Source: Xiphophorus maculatus (lineage: Eukaryota > Chordata > Actinopteri > Cyprinodontiformes > Poeciliidae). From it: a stretch of DNA of 64,000 bases. The stretch spans positions 16,040,501-16,104,500 of the forward strand of contig NC_036447.1 of assembly GCF_002775205.1 (NCBI RefSeq), given 5' to 3'. The position numbers and the translations under genes were made by a program. The notes under the pieces are model-generated. The model was not told the origin of the DNA. It worked only from the letters and a program-made list of their open reading frames with translations, and did no database searches. Positions 51,901 to 56,900 of this stretch are shown here, in pieces (positions within the stretch are counted from its first letter, which is position 1; each line of letters begins with the position of its first letter).

Positions 51901-53379
51901 AGCTGCAGGATCAGAGTTCCATTCAGATGGAAGTGTGAAACCTCCATTCCTGCGCTGGATCTTTACTGAGAACTGTTTTCATTATGTTAAGTACCCTTTT
52001 TCAAGTTGATAGCTTTCCACTTTATCAAAGCTTCATTAAATCAGAGAAGCTCCCCAGGGTTCTTGAATCGGAAGCCTTTATATTTGTATCTGACACCACC
52101 TGTCACTGGTCTCTTCTGTCAGATCACAGTACATTTTCTTCTTATCTTTCCTAAATCTGCTAGTCAGGCTTTTGCCATCAAAGCAGCATGACAATGAACA
52201 GTGTTTAATTTAGGTGGGAGTTGTTATTTTTTTCTGTGAAGAGACTAAATACATAAAATAAAAACCTGAACTAGATATGTTTAAATAAATACTCACATTG
52301 CATAGTTTAGGAGTTGTGTTAAATTGGCATCTGATCCTCCACAGCCCAGCTCATTTGGTGTATGCTGATAAGGCACAAATATTGCAAATTGTCAATTAAT
52401 GAATTAATGTTAAGAGCTACTGCTGATCCCAACATATCTGCTGTGATTAGCAGTCTAATCACAACAGAGAAATGTTTAGCTCTCTGGTATTAAATTAAAC
52501 CTGCTGTGTTTGAAAGTACAGAAATGCTGAGTGTGACTAGAAGAACCTCATATCTACATTGAAGTTCAGAGGTAGAAACATCTGTATGTTTTGGCCAAAC
52601 ATACAGAATAACTTTGGGGGCCAATGAAGGCTTTCATTTACTATGAAATATTGATCAAGTCCCTTCTTTACTCAGCCTTAACACAGAAGACCAGTTCGCT
52701 CACAAAGCTTAAAAAAGGAACCTCTGGTCCTTCACATATGATCATTCAAGCCTCACATTTCCAGCTCACATGTGTCATCATTATTTATTTACTTAATTAA
52801 CATGCTAATTGGTTTTGTGTTTTTCTGTATTGCAAATATTCTGTCTTTCTAAATTGAAATTCACCTTCCATAATAATTAGAGAATTATTATGGTAATAGT
52901 GCTCTAATTATTACCATAATAGTAATTATGGTAATAATTTACTGTTATGTAAATAATTACATTTTGTTCGTAAGTCAGGAAGCTTATAAAATCAGTGATA
53001 GGTAAATTATGGCACTCCCCTCTCCAGACACTAATAAAACCAATAAATAACCATAATTGTTTTTACCCATCATCCAGTTTAGGACTTGTTTGGTCATCAT
53101 GCAGAGCCTGAATTTCTGCTGGATTTCAAGAAAAAAGTGTATGTTATCTCGACTCGATTTGGTGACAAACGATAGCATTTTATCGTTTTTATTTGTACTA
53201 ATGCAGGAAAACACTGCATGGGATTGGTGGACTTGGACCGGTCTTGGGCTGCAGAGACTCATGGGTACTCGGTTCAGGTGATGACTATGGAGCCTGAAAG
53301 CTGTTCGCCAAAGAACAACATGTTGATGGGAAGGCCGCCGCAGAGGACTGCAGAGCCAGCTGGACAAGTCGATGCATAA
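6791..53379 (+). CDS. gstcd: GSTCD, glutathione S-transferase C-terminal domain-containing protein (complete, eleven coding exons)
   Basis: Join of 6791-7219, 8214-8639, 11240-11506, 19641-19734, 36347-36462, 36811-36855, 37495-37623, 43316-43449, 47538-47568, 50924-50993 and 53207-53379: 1914 bases, about 637 aa (human about 633), with every intron phase consistent. The N-terminal half contains the GST C-terminal-like region (exons 2-3). The C-terminal half is a methyltransferase-like Rossmann fold: the glycine motif DFCSG-T-GHVG at about 439-448 is split between exons 5 and 6, an acidic ENKE at 464-467 lies in the position that usually contacts the cofactor ribose, followed by VALHACG (503-509) and PCCYG (530-534). 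The biochemical reaction is not established for this family; a methyltransferase role is inference. The start ATG is the only in-frame one and matches the family (PLHTS, FLLSYC follow). The C-terminus carries roughly a dozen residues more than I recall in mammals. Introns hold abundant transposon remnants. Confidence 0.97.
7220..8213. other. gstcd: GSTCD intron 1
   Basis: Filled mostly by transposon remains: a fragment of the GGAGCAGG-type MITE family near 7380-7450 and a Tc1/mariner transposase remnant at about 7490-7920. Confidence 0.8.
7490..7920 (+). pseudogene. Tc1/mariner transposase 3' half, degenerate
   Basis: Interrupted frames on the plus strand read SPDLN, then NLNDLRGALQEEWDA, and LVNSARRCQAVIDAQGHVT, the C-terminal part of a D,D34E-type Tc1-like transposase. 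Several stops and shifts; not functional. Confidence 0.75.
8214..8639 (+). CDS. gstcd: GSTCD coding exon 2
   Basis: Encodes residues 144-285, from VSKWTRLCELGIPSAVE to FTLTDVVLLPCIHHYL, with a lysine/glutamine-rich basic insert (KIRRQKLQEQRQRQK) in the middle. It corresponds to the GST C-terminal-like region. Acceptor GCTATCAG, donor CTG followed by GTAAGG. The exon's own first bases read GTGAGC. Confidence 0.95.
8640..11239. other. gstcd: GSTCD intron 2
   Basis: 2.6 kb. Holds a Tc1-like remnant (about 9990-10660), several ATTGCAATA-rich stretches near 9560-9660 and 9840-9880 that look like old transposon pieces, and a somewhat GC-richer segment at 10750-11190 containing overlapping ORFs with no recognisable product. 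9130-9420 is non-repetitive and unexplained. Confidence 0.7.
9990..10660 (-). mobile_element. Tc1-like element remnant (transposase sense on minus strand)
   Basis: The + strand shows the standard landmarks of a common teleost Tc1 family in order: TATTTTATTGGG, a GAGAAGTGGAAGGAAAA box, CATCTAGAGACAAAATCTTTC, CAAAACAGCTCAGCCTCAGT, AGTTGAACCTCC, and GATGCCACCACTTTGTTTCAC (reverse complement of the GGSIM-WG region). Strongly decayed. Confidence 0.7.
11240..11506 (+). CDS. gstcd: GSTCD coding exon 3
   Basis: A 267-base exon in phase 0 with no ATG in its frame, so it is easily missed by simple ORF calling. It follows the acceptor CTCTTTAATAG and encodes residues 286-374: LRWYGRVQEVPGV, ENLDDLLPAEGQE and FVGGPRPTMTKLK, the last being a strongly conserved GSTCD motif. 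The donor is AAA followed by GTAAAT. Overlapping ORFs in the other two frames are shadows. Confidence 0.93.
11802..12790 (+). mobile_element. Tc1-like transposon, degenerate, near full length
   Basis: The left end CAGTTTTGGTCACCCCTG and the right end CAGGAGTGAAAATAATTG are imperfect inverted repeats. In between, plus-strand remnants include GRMGKQ, the KYDGGHMIS segment (decayed from KYGGGS-M-WG) and VFNWN. About 1 kb, with stops and indels, so non-autonomous now. Confidence 0.7.
13172..13777 (-). mobile_element. hAT-type non-autonomous element, copy 1
   Basis: Begins AGGCCTGTCACGATAAC and ends with TTATTGCGACAGGCTTA, an imperfect inverted repeat. The flanking 8-mers ACCGTAGT and AATGTAGT agree at six positions, consistent with an old 8-bp target duplication. 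The interior shares long stretches with copy 2 in reverse orientation, for example the ACTATATTGCCCTTCA block near 13507-13525. Confidence 0.75.
14034..15306 (+). mobile_element. hAT-type non-autonomous element, copy 2, with perfect 8-bp target duplication
   Basis: Starts TAGGCCTGTCACGATAA and ends with the inverted TATCGTGACAGGCCTA. The 8-mer ACTGTTAG flanks it on both sides (14026-14033 and 15307-15314), the hallmark of hAT insertion. 1273 bp long against 606 for copy 1, the difference being mainly a nested element. No transposase frame survives. Confidence 0.88.
14230..14910. mobile_element. DNA element nested inside hAT copy 2
   Basis: CACACTACACGAT at the left and ATCATGTAGTGTG at the right form a 13-base inverted repeat with one mismatch. 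Copy 1 lacks the sequence between them at the corresponding place, which supports a later insertion. The target duplication could not be fixed and the superfamily is unknown. Confidence 0.6.
15315..19440. other. Intronic stretch without supported features
   Basis: Roughly 4 kb of GSTCD intron 3. Small ORFs on both strands have no recognisable products. No microsatellite or terminal repeat stands out, and no exon with matching phase is needed here. Confidence 0.6.
19447..19520 (+). repeat. (AT)37 microsatellite
   Basis: 74 bases of uninterrupted AT dinucleotides, about 120 bases upstream of GSTCD exon 4. Confidence 0.98.
19641..19734 (+). CDS. gstcd: GSTCD coding exon 4
   Basis: A 94-base exon encoding ENGIEAVFSPHPCP and WDRLPAAINPTE (residues 375-405) plus the first base of a glycine codon. 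Acceptor TTCTCTCAG, donor GAAG followed by GTAATG. The HPCP...W motif matches vertebrate GSTCD. Confidence 0.95.
21667..21874 (+). repeat. Direct duplication, copy A
   Basis: About 208 bases nearly identical to 22338-22559, from AGAAAGGT-AAAGAGACAATG to TTTTGTGATTATTT. It lacks a 10-base segment present in copy B. It ends in the TG/TA microsatellite. Confidence 0.92.
21875..21957 (+). repeat. Compound TG/TA microsatellite
   Basis: TATATGTATATACG, (TG)n, a long pure (TA)n run at about 21899-21942, then TGTGTGTG and TATATATA. Confidence 0.95.
22338..22559 (+). repeat. Direct duplication, copy B
   Basis: About 222 bases matching 21667-21874 with few substitutions and two small insertions (TCCTTCAGGG and a GAGATCT-region insertion). 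No terminal inverted repeats are seen, so it does not look like an ordinary DNA transposon pair. Confidence 0.92.
22675..22904. mobile_element. hAT-like MITE copy (GGAGCAGGGA family)
   Basis: Begins CAGTGTTTCTCAGTTCTGGTCCTCAGG, interior with TGATTACCA and GAGCAGGGATTCCTGAGGAC, and a damaged right end. Related to the copies at 46202-46400 and 5095-5289. Confidence 0.6.
22938..23280. mobile_element. Non-autonomous DNA element with GTGTCAAA-type ends
   Basis: The left end TATGTCAAACTCAAGGCCTG and right end AATGTATTTGACACCCATG are imperfect inverted repeats, with TGGCCC boxes inside both ends. This is a common teleost repeat structure; exact superfamily not proven. Confidence 0.55.
23810..24240. 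promoter_or_regulatory. Candidate conserved non-coding element
   Basis: About 430 bases without transposon ends or simple repeats, containing several homeodomain-type cores: CCAATTAGC, CCAATTAG, GATAATTGG, TTTATTAG and GAATATTCATTTAG. This composition is typical of vertebrate developmental enhancers. Conservation is inferred, not tested. Confidence 0.35.
26640..26785 (-). CDS. Unassigned coding-like exon candidate
   Basis: After a minus-strand acceptor (TTAACATCTCAG) the frame reads GFDVDLETGTASASSVKVLKS and onward to SLQYSLNEGFSDWEEN without a stop. No domain recognised. Its phase does not join directly to the donor at 27774, so if both are real an unseen exon lies between. Low confidence. 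Confidence 0.15.
27522..28131 (-). CDS. Unassigned coding-like segment, two possible exons (28131-27774 and 27619-27522)
   Basis: I do not recognise this. A minus-strand open frame of 119 codons begins with ATG directly after a good acceptor (TTTTCCTCCACAG) and reaches a donor (AACC followed by GTAAGG at 27774). A second acceptor 154 bases on (GTGCAAG) joins in phase to a 32-codon frame ending TAA at 27522, giving a hypothetical product of about 151 aa with motifs such as VCKWFLARHLSEI-like (CEVLCKWFLARHLSE) and GQLDSSQLVSIVLVF. It sits antisense inside GSTCD intron 4. It could be a nested gene, a pseudogene, a transposon-derived frame or chance. The opposite strand also has a 62-codon frame, so eye judgement is weak. 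Confidence 0.22.
28640..28820. other. Segment open on both strands, possibly transposon-derived coding sequence
   Basis: The minus strand reads IKRLFIKLKITKNKPRG, then FDLLLLARKKDNQIKHDLF and a stop. The plus strand is open for about 95 codons over 28575-28860. Two plausible overlapping frames make neither one convincing. Perhaps part of an old mobile element. Confidence 0.25.
29740..30440. promoter_or_regulatory. Candidate conserved non-coding element
   Basis: A 700-base repeat-free stretch with many TAATTA/AATTAG/TTTAATTG-like cores, CAATAAA and ATTATGCA-type sites, and no coding frame of note. It looks like slow-evolving enhancer DNA. Target gene unknown (GSTCD, NPNT or INTS12 are nearest). 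Confidence 0.35.
30938..31034. mobile_element. Chimeric transposon junction: Tc1 end fused to hAT end
   Basis: TAGTGCCTTGCAAAACATTTATT (a Tc1-type terminal repeat start) runs straight into CAAACAATATTATCGTTTATC...GTGACAGGCCTA, the end of the same hAT family as 14034-15306. Confidence 0.7.
31155..31195 (-). mobile_element. Possible LINE 3' tail with GATA repeat
   Basis: GGATAGATAGATAG followed by AACTTTATTAATC, a pattern found at the ends (in reverse) of teleost LINEs. Confidence 0.35.
32557..32790. mobile_element. Tc1-like terminal fragment
   Basis: Starts ACAGTGCCATGCAAAAATGTTTATA, a decayed copy of the CAGTGCCTTGCAAAAGTATTCA terminal repeat seen intact at 48518. Further landmarks (CATTACAACCACAAAC, TTCAAAAAGTGTCTTTTA) follow. 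Confidence 0.6.
32800..32868. repeat. Long near-perfect inverted repeat (hairpin)
   Basis: Arms 32800-32820 and 32847-32868 pair over 21 bases with a single inserted base. The 26-base loop contains a further direct copy of AGAAGTAAACCC. Confidence 0.85.
35419..35715 (-). pseudogene. Tc1-like transposase C-terminal remnant
   Basis: A 98-codon minus-strand frame ends with the decayed motif NATKNLWPDFKTTVHRCS, which corresponds to NPIENLW-DLK-AVH in Tc1 transposases. The catalytic residues are not intact. Confidence 0.65.
36347..36462 (+). CDS. gstcd: GSTCD coding exon 5 (methyltransferase motif I, first half)
   Basis: Completes the glycine codon, then encodes MQQLNNLAAMVTELARPGD and TIVDFCSGT. 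The last residues are the first half of the SAM-binding-type glycine motif. Acceptor TTTTCAG, donor ACG followed by GTACTA. Confidence 0.96.
36463..36810. other. gstcd: GSTCD intron 5
   Basis: 348 bases; opens with a perfect 11-bp hairpin (36474-36502) just after the donor. The reading frame stays open from exon 5 into this intron to 36693 by chance. Confidence 0.8.
36811..36855 (+). CDS. gstcd: GSTCD coding exon 6 (45-base exon, motif I second half)
   Basis: Fifteen codons, GHVGIVLAHTIPDCQ, phase 0 at both ends, between TTTTTCTCAG and GTAAAG. It supplies the GHVG half of the glycine motif. Skipping it would keep frame but remove the motif. Confidence 0.94.
36856..37494. other. gstcd: GSTCD intron 6
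   Basis: 639 bases, AT-rich, with a short ATATATATATGTGTGTGTG run near 36871. Nothing else seen. Confidence 0.8.
37495..37623 (+). CDS. gstcd: GSTCD coding exon 7
   Basis: Encodes residues 460-502: IILIENKEESLVRAQRR, then GLKNIGFLQANLDYFTGAF. The acidic ENKE sits at the end of the presumed second beta strand. Acceptor TTGCAG, donor GGG followed by GTGAGTG. Confidence 0.96.
38788..39002. mobile_element. Sleeping-Beauty/salmonid-type Tc1 end or MITE
   Basis: After a TA dinucleotide it begins CAGTGGAAGCCAGATATTTACAT, close to the CAGTTGAAGTCGGAAGTTTACAT terminus. It continues with a TTTTTCACTG...GACATTAAATC box and a GTCAGTTAGGATAATTTCTACATGCTAACTGAAAGAATG-like stretch typical of that group (about 10-30 bases in each block). 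The right end near 38985-39002 resembles an inverted terminus. Confidence 0.7.
39010..39060 (-). mobile_element. Probable LINE 3' tail, minus orientation
   Basis: AGGAATGTCCTTTATTGTCC and ACAGTGAGGAAATTCAGGTG are the reverse complement of a common CR1/L2-type LINE 3' end (GGGACAATAAAGG). It abuts the Tc1 element on its left. Confidence 0.45.
39306..39645 (+). mobile_element. Solo LTR (340 bp) with TG...CA ends and CCGC target duplication
   Basis: Starts TGTCATG and ends CTCAACACA; CCGC flanks it on both sides (39302-39305 and 39646-39649), so the target duplication is 4 bp (5 if the neighbouring A is counted). GC- and CpG-richer than its surroundings, with GTATTTAA as a TATA-like box and ATTAAA before the 3' part. 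Size and duplication fit a Ty3/gypsy-type LTR left by recombination. No internal retroelement genes remain. Confidence 0.65.
41050..41215. mobile_element. Tc1-like element fragment
   Basis: Contains AAGCCAACACGAAGTAGTG, AATTGTGAAATAAAAGGAAA and TTGCAAATAAACG, which are the inner-terminal blocks of the Tc1 family seen at 9990 and 48518. Confidence 0.6.
43316..43449 (+). CDS. gstcd: GSTCD coding exon 8
   Basis: Encodes VALHACGIATDMVLEHC and SPCCYGFIQNAVKFTFPK, both highly conserved in GSTCD, and ends phase 2. The donor is AAGAG followed by GTCTGT, which is weaker than the others, but the frame joins perfectly to the next exon. Confidence 0.95.
43450..47537. other. gstcd: GSTCD intron 8
   Basis: 4.1 kb. 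The only element I can name is the MITE at 46202-46400. The first 300 bases are pyrimidine-rich and stay open in the exon 8 frame for a while by chance. Nothing else is supported. Confidence 0.7.
46202..46400. mobile_element. hAT-like MITE with clear terminal inverted repeats
   Basis: Ends CAGTGCCCAACTGTGGTTC and GAACCAGGGTTGGGAAACACTG pair as inverted repeats with small differences. Interior: TTAGATGCTTCCTTGCTTTAA and GTTGAAGCAGGGAAGCATCTAA are themselves inverted. CTCTAA occurs on both flanks and may be part of an 8-bp target duplication. Confidence 0.7.
47538..47568 (+). CDS. gstcd: GSTCD coding exon 9 (31-base microexon)
   Basis: One base completes a serine codon, then KRFQETLTSK. This matches the short variable segment between FPKS and EHMILCRF in vertebrates. 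Acceptor TTTTTACAG, donor AAG followed by GTATGC. Short, but supported by frame on both sides. Confidence 0.9.
48518..49353 (+). mobile_element. Tc1-like transposon with both terminal repeats (internally deleted)
   Basis: The left end, after TA, is CAGTGCCTTGCAAAAGTTTTC; the right end reversed reads CAGTATCTTACAATAGTATTC. Inner blocks GTTACAATTGTGCACTACTTTG and GGTCTATCACATAAAG are present. The middle (48900-49020) resembles an early transposase region (GAGTTGCAGAGCTTCACG). At 836 bp it is shorter than an autonomous copy and has no intact frame. Confidence 0.8.
49480..50330. promoter_or_regulatory. Candidate conserved non-coding segment
   Basis: About 850 bases lacking repeats, with a balanced composition, several AATTA, CAGCTG and TGACAG-type motifs, and no exon. 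Similar in feel to conserved enhancer clusters. Inference only. Confidence 0.3.
50924..50993 (+). CDS. gstcd: GSTCD coding exon 10
   Basis: Encodes EHMILCRFADQTAVQLPPER and RLI, almost invariant in the family, ending phase 1. Acceptor TCTTCCTCAG, donor ATTG followed by GTACTG. Confidence 0.96.
50994..53206. other. gstcd: GSTCD intron 10
   Basis: 2.2 kb. Contains a GGGCGTGGCCAGCAGCAGC / ATTTGCATA repeat-like piece near 51400-51440, a small hairpin near 52440-52475 and a pair of strong palindromes at 52868-52939. Otherwise plain intron. Confidence 0.7.
52868..52939. repeat. Two adjacent perfect palindromes
   Basis: First: arms CCATAATAATT / AATTATTATGG around AGAG. Second: 15-base arms at 52906-52920 and 52925-52939 (AATTATTACCATAAT and its complement) around AGTA. 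A third copy of AATTATTATGGTAAT lies at 52883-52897, so the units can also cross-pair. Confidence 0.9.
53207..53379 (+). CDS. gstcd: GSTCD coding exon 11 (last, with stop)
   Basis: Encodes KHCMGLVDLDRSWAAE, YSVQVMTMEPESCSPKNNM, then MGRPPQRTAEPAGQVDA before TAA at 53377-53379. The first two segments are conserved. The last segment looks longer than the mammalian end that I recall. Acceptor ACTAATGCAG. Confidence 0.95.
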
Positions 53380-53554
53380 TCAGGACTGTGAGCTCTACTG
53401 CACAGCTGAGCGTCTCCAGAATCGTTGAAATTGATGCTGGGTCTCACATGGCAGAAGCATTTCTTTTAAATGTCTGTTTTCAAGCAATATTGGTTTTATG
53501 AAAGGTGGAAACTGTTAAACTGCATTTTTAAAAGTCAGACTCTCATTCTAAAAA

Positions 53555-53560
53555 AATAAA
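53555..53560 (+). terminator. gstcd: GSTCD poly(A) signal
   Basis: A canonical AATAAA about 176 bases after the GSTCD stop, the first one downstream and on the expected strand. The 3' UTR is then about 53380-53580. Confidence 0.75.
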
Positions 53561-54029
53561 GTTGGAACCAAAAAGGATGGAAGGTGTTTTTATTTGAACA
53601 GGGGGTTTGTTACAGGTGCTCTGTCCACAGCTAGCCACCAATTTGCAGTGCTATGATTGTGTTTTTGCTGACACTGTGTGATCAAACTGTCCATGTACAC
53701 AGAAGCATCAGTAATTTTACACTTACTTTGTTAATTAAGCAAATCATACGTCGGCACTTGCAGACGATCTGCATAAGCAGTCAGATCCTTCTGATTAACT
53801 GCAGGGGAAGCTCAGAGCTATGAGACTCATCTGCAGGTAAAGATCAACTAGGGAATACCCTCAGCACTACCTCACCTTCACTTTCTGTGTATTTTAATCA
53901 AGTAGTGGTAGAGAAGCACCTTTAGAGGTAAAAAGCAGCTTTCAGCTTCAAATAGTTATGTTTAAAATAAGTCTTTGTGTAATTCTGTGGAGAAACTGAA
54001 TATTTCTCATAAAAGATATGTAAATGGTC

Positions 54030-54720
54030 CAGCATCCTGCAAAAGTACTTGCATCCATTGAATTTTTACAAATGTTGATATATCTGCAGATGTTAGATTT
54101 TTATATGATGCACTGCATGACTGTGAGTTGGTAGCAAAATTATCTTTTTCAACATTTCTACAGATAGGATCTGAAGTGTGCTATAGGCCCTACTTCCAAG
54201 CCTTGCTGTTTTTTCTTTTGCTTTTGTTCTGGACTTTGACTGGGCCATTTTTACATGTCTTCTCAAATTGACACACATGGTTTAGTTGTTTCATTGTAGC
54301 TCTGACTGTATGTTCACTGTATGTGTTATTCTACTACGATATTAATATCTGACCCAGTTTTAAGTCTTTTTTTGCGGGTTTATATAAAGATTGCTCTGTT
54401 TAGCTCCATCCATCAGTTCTGACCAGCTTTTCTGTCCCTATAGAAAAGCATCCCCAGAGCATGATGATGCCACTCCCTGTGGTAATGATGTGTTCAGCAT
54501 ATAAGCAGTGGTATTGACTGAATTTCCCCTTTTGAGAAGAGAGATTTTTTTTTTCTTTGCATTTTATAAAGATCATATTTCTGAACTTCAAGACTTCTAA
54601 TTATCCTGTCTGTGGATTCTCCTACTGAAGCTGTGGAGTTCTGGAGCATCTTTTGAGAAACTACCATGATCCTCTTGGCTGCTTCACTGCATAGTTCTCT
54701 CCTGGCTTACCATATCAGTT
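54030..54720 (-). mobile_element. Tc1-like element remnant
   Basis: The plus strand carries landmarks of the same family as 9990-10660: CCTGCAAAAGTACTTGCATCC, GGACTTTGACTGGGCCATTTT, ATTGTAGCTCTGACTGTATG, CTGACCAGCTTTTCTGTCCC and AAAGCATCCCCAGAGCATGATGATGCCAC. The minus strand reads SGIIMLWGCFSIGTEKLVRTDG, a transposase piece. Confidence 0.75.
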
Positions 54721-56489
54721 TAAGTGGCCATGTTTGGTAAGTTTGCAGTTGTACCATACATTTCCGTTGCTACAAATGCATAGCACATATTTTAGATTTA
54801 TATGTTTTAAGTTTTTCTTCCAATTAACAAATGTTGGTTTCTTACACAAATGTTTGTGGAGCTGACAAAATATGTAAAAAAAAAAAATTAAACTGATTTC
54901 TTTTTCAATCCACTGTGTACATCCCCTATATTATATTCAGCAGTATTTATTAATTAATGATTGTGTCAAAAAGATTGGTGTGCTTGGTAACGTTTAGATG
55001 GAGAGGCTTTGAGGGCTTTGTACTCATCTGAATTCTGTCACCAGAGTCAGTCTGTCCTGAAGTGAATAGCCACAGACACCACTTGTTTCAAGAATTTTTC
55101 CTCAAGAGGAGGCGTCTGACTCCCTGTTCACATTTGTGACTCTGCAGGATTATACGCAGGTGGTGTCACTAGAAGCCTCCATCTAAACCTGTGAAATTGC
55201 TTGATTTAAGCTGAAGGGAAGATACTGGCGGTTGAATGGTGTGCTTTATTATTACAAAACAGTGGAAACAGCTCTTTCAGTGGATTAGTTGAATTCACTT
55301 TTAAACAATGATTGTTCTCTTGACGCTTTTCAATGAGTGCATCACGCTGATGTGCTAAGACCTCAATATTATTCTGAAACTGGATAATTAAAATTTCTTT
55401 TAGTGTTTTTTTCGAAGCTGAGTCAAGAAGATTATTTGCTTTTGTCTAAAGTAATCTGATACTTTGTGCAAATTGTTTTCAAAGAAAACAGCCATTTCAT
55501 CTGTGAGTAGTATTTATTCAGAAGATCTCCATAAACAGATGTCGATACCTGATTTAGCAACAAAACTAATCCAACTCCCCAAGTTCTAACAGTTTATCCA
55601 CCAACCCACCTTTTTTCTTTTTACTGATACCCCTGTGTTGTAAACAGTCCATTGTTCTCTACTTAGGCCCCAACCTTTTGTGATCAAGCAGATAAGAGAT
55701 TTCCAAATTGACAATTTATATTTTGTTAATGTTGCTTGGTTACTGAAGGAAGCATGCAAAAAATCAATTTGAAATACATGTAAGAAACTTTACATGATTT
55801 TTGTTGGTTTTGCAACATGTCTGCTCTTTCATGTTAAATTTGCAACTTTTTTTAATAATCACAAATTTACTTAAATCTGTAAATTATTGTTCATATGTTG
55901 TTTTTTCAAGTAAATTTTAGATTATATTTCTTATCTCTAAAGTTTTCTTGCCCCGGTCTGTGCAAATGGAAATGCACCAGGAATTGTCTGGTAAGCTATT
56001 TCAGTTCAACTGACCAAAATTGGTGATAAGCAGGTTAATTGAACACACTATGCATAAGCACTTCCAAATATCACTAACAACATTTCTAAGTGTGTGCTCT
56101 TTTAAGTAAAAGTATGTCACATCTAATTTAAGTACTAGTTTCCAGAGAAAGCACAGAGATGTAAAAAGCTGCTGGGGTGGTTTGGACTATAACATATCTA
56201 GATGTGGAGATATGTCTGCCTATATTCAAGCAATGAGAGATTACCTTCAAGTTGCCGCTATAAATCATTAACGGTTGCTAATGTGAGCAGAAGGCTTGAA
56301 AGAATCATTTTCAGTAATGTTCAACTTGTGCTTCAATGATATGTAACTTCTTATGTCATATTTCTGGAAGAGAAATCCAAAAAGGCTCAAACTGGTATCA
56401 GCAGGTCTCCCGTTCCATGCATAATATGGTAAAGTCTCTGAAAAGCTCTTTCAGTGACAAACTATTGCACCCTAAATGTGCAAAGGAGC

Positions 56490-56900
56490 AGTATATGTAG
56501 TCCTTCCTCTCTGCAGCTGTCAGACTTTACAATCAGCATCTCTCCCAGAAAACCACGATATAGAGCAATGGTTCAAAATCCCCCATGTGCAATTTACAGC
56601 TAAACTTGTTATATTCCCTTCAATATGCATCCACTTACTTTTTTCTTTTTTTCCATCTCTCCTTGAACAGAGCCATACATTCATTCATTTATATGCAGCC
56701 TTTGTATAATGCATGCTAGCATTTACTGTATATATTGGTGCACTTTGGGTGTTTACATATGCATTTAGTCTTGCAAATGTGTATAAAGATTCCCTTTTCT
56801 AGTTTGTTGTTTTCTGTTTTTGTATTTCTTTTTCGTAGACCTCTTAGTCTTTTGGATAGCTTATATACTCCTGCAGAGGTGGAATTTCCCGGTTGTGAAT
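56490..56900 (+). mobile_element. Probable LINE (L2/CR1/Rex-type) 3' end
   Basis: TCCTTCCTCTCTGCAGCTGTCAGACTTTACAA is a typical end-of-reverse-transcriptase block in teleost LINEs (about 30 bases; key part CTGCAGCTGTCAGACT), followed by a long T-rich 3' region. Frames are broken. Confidence 0.45.
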
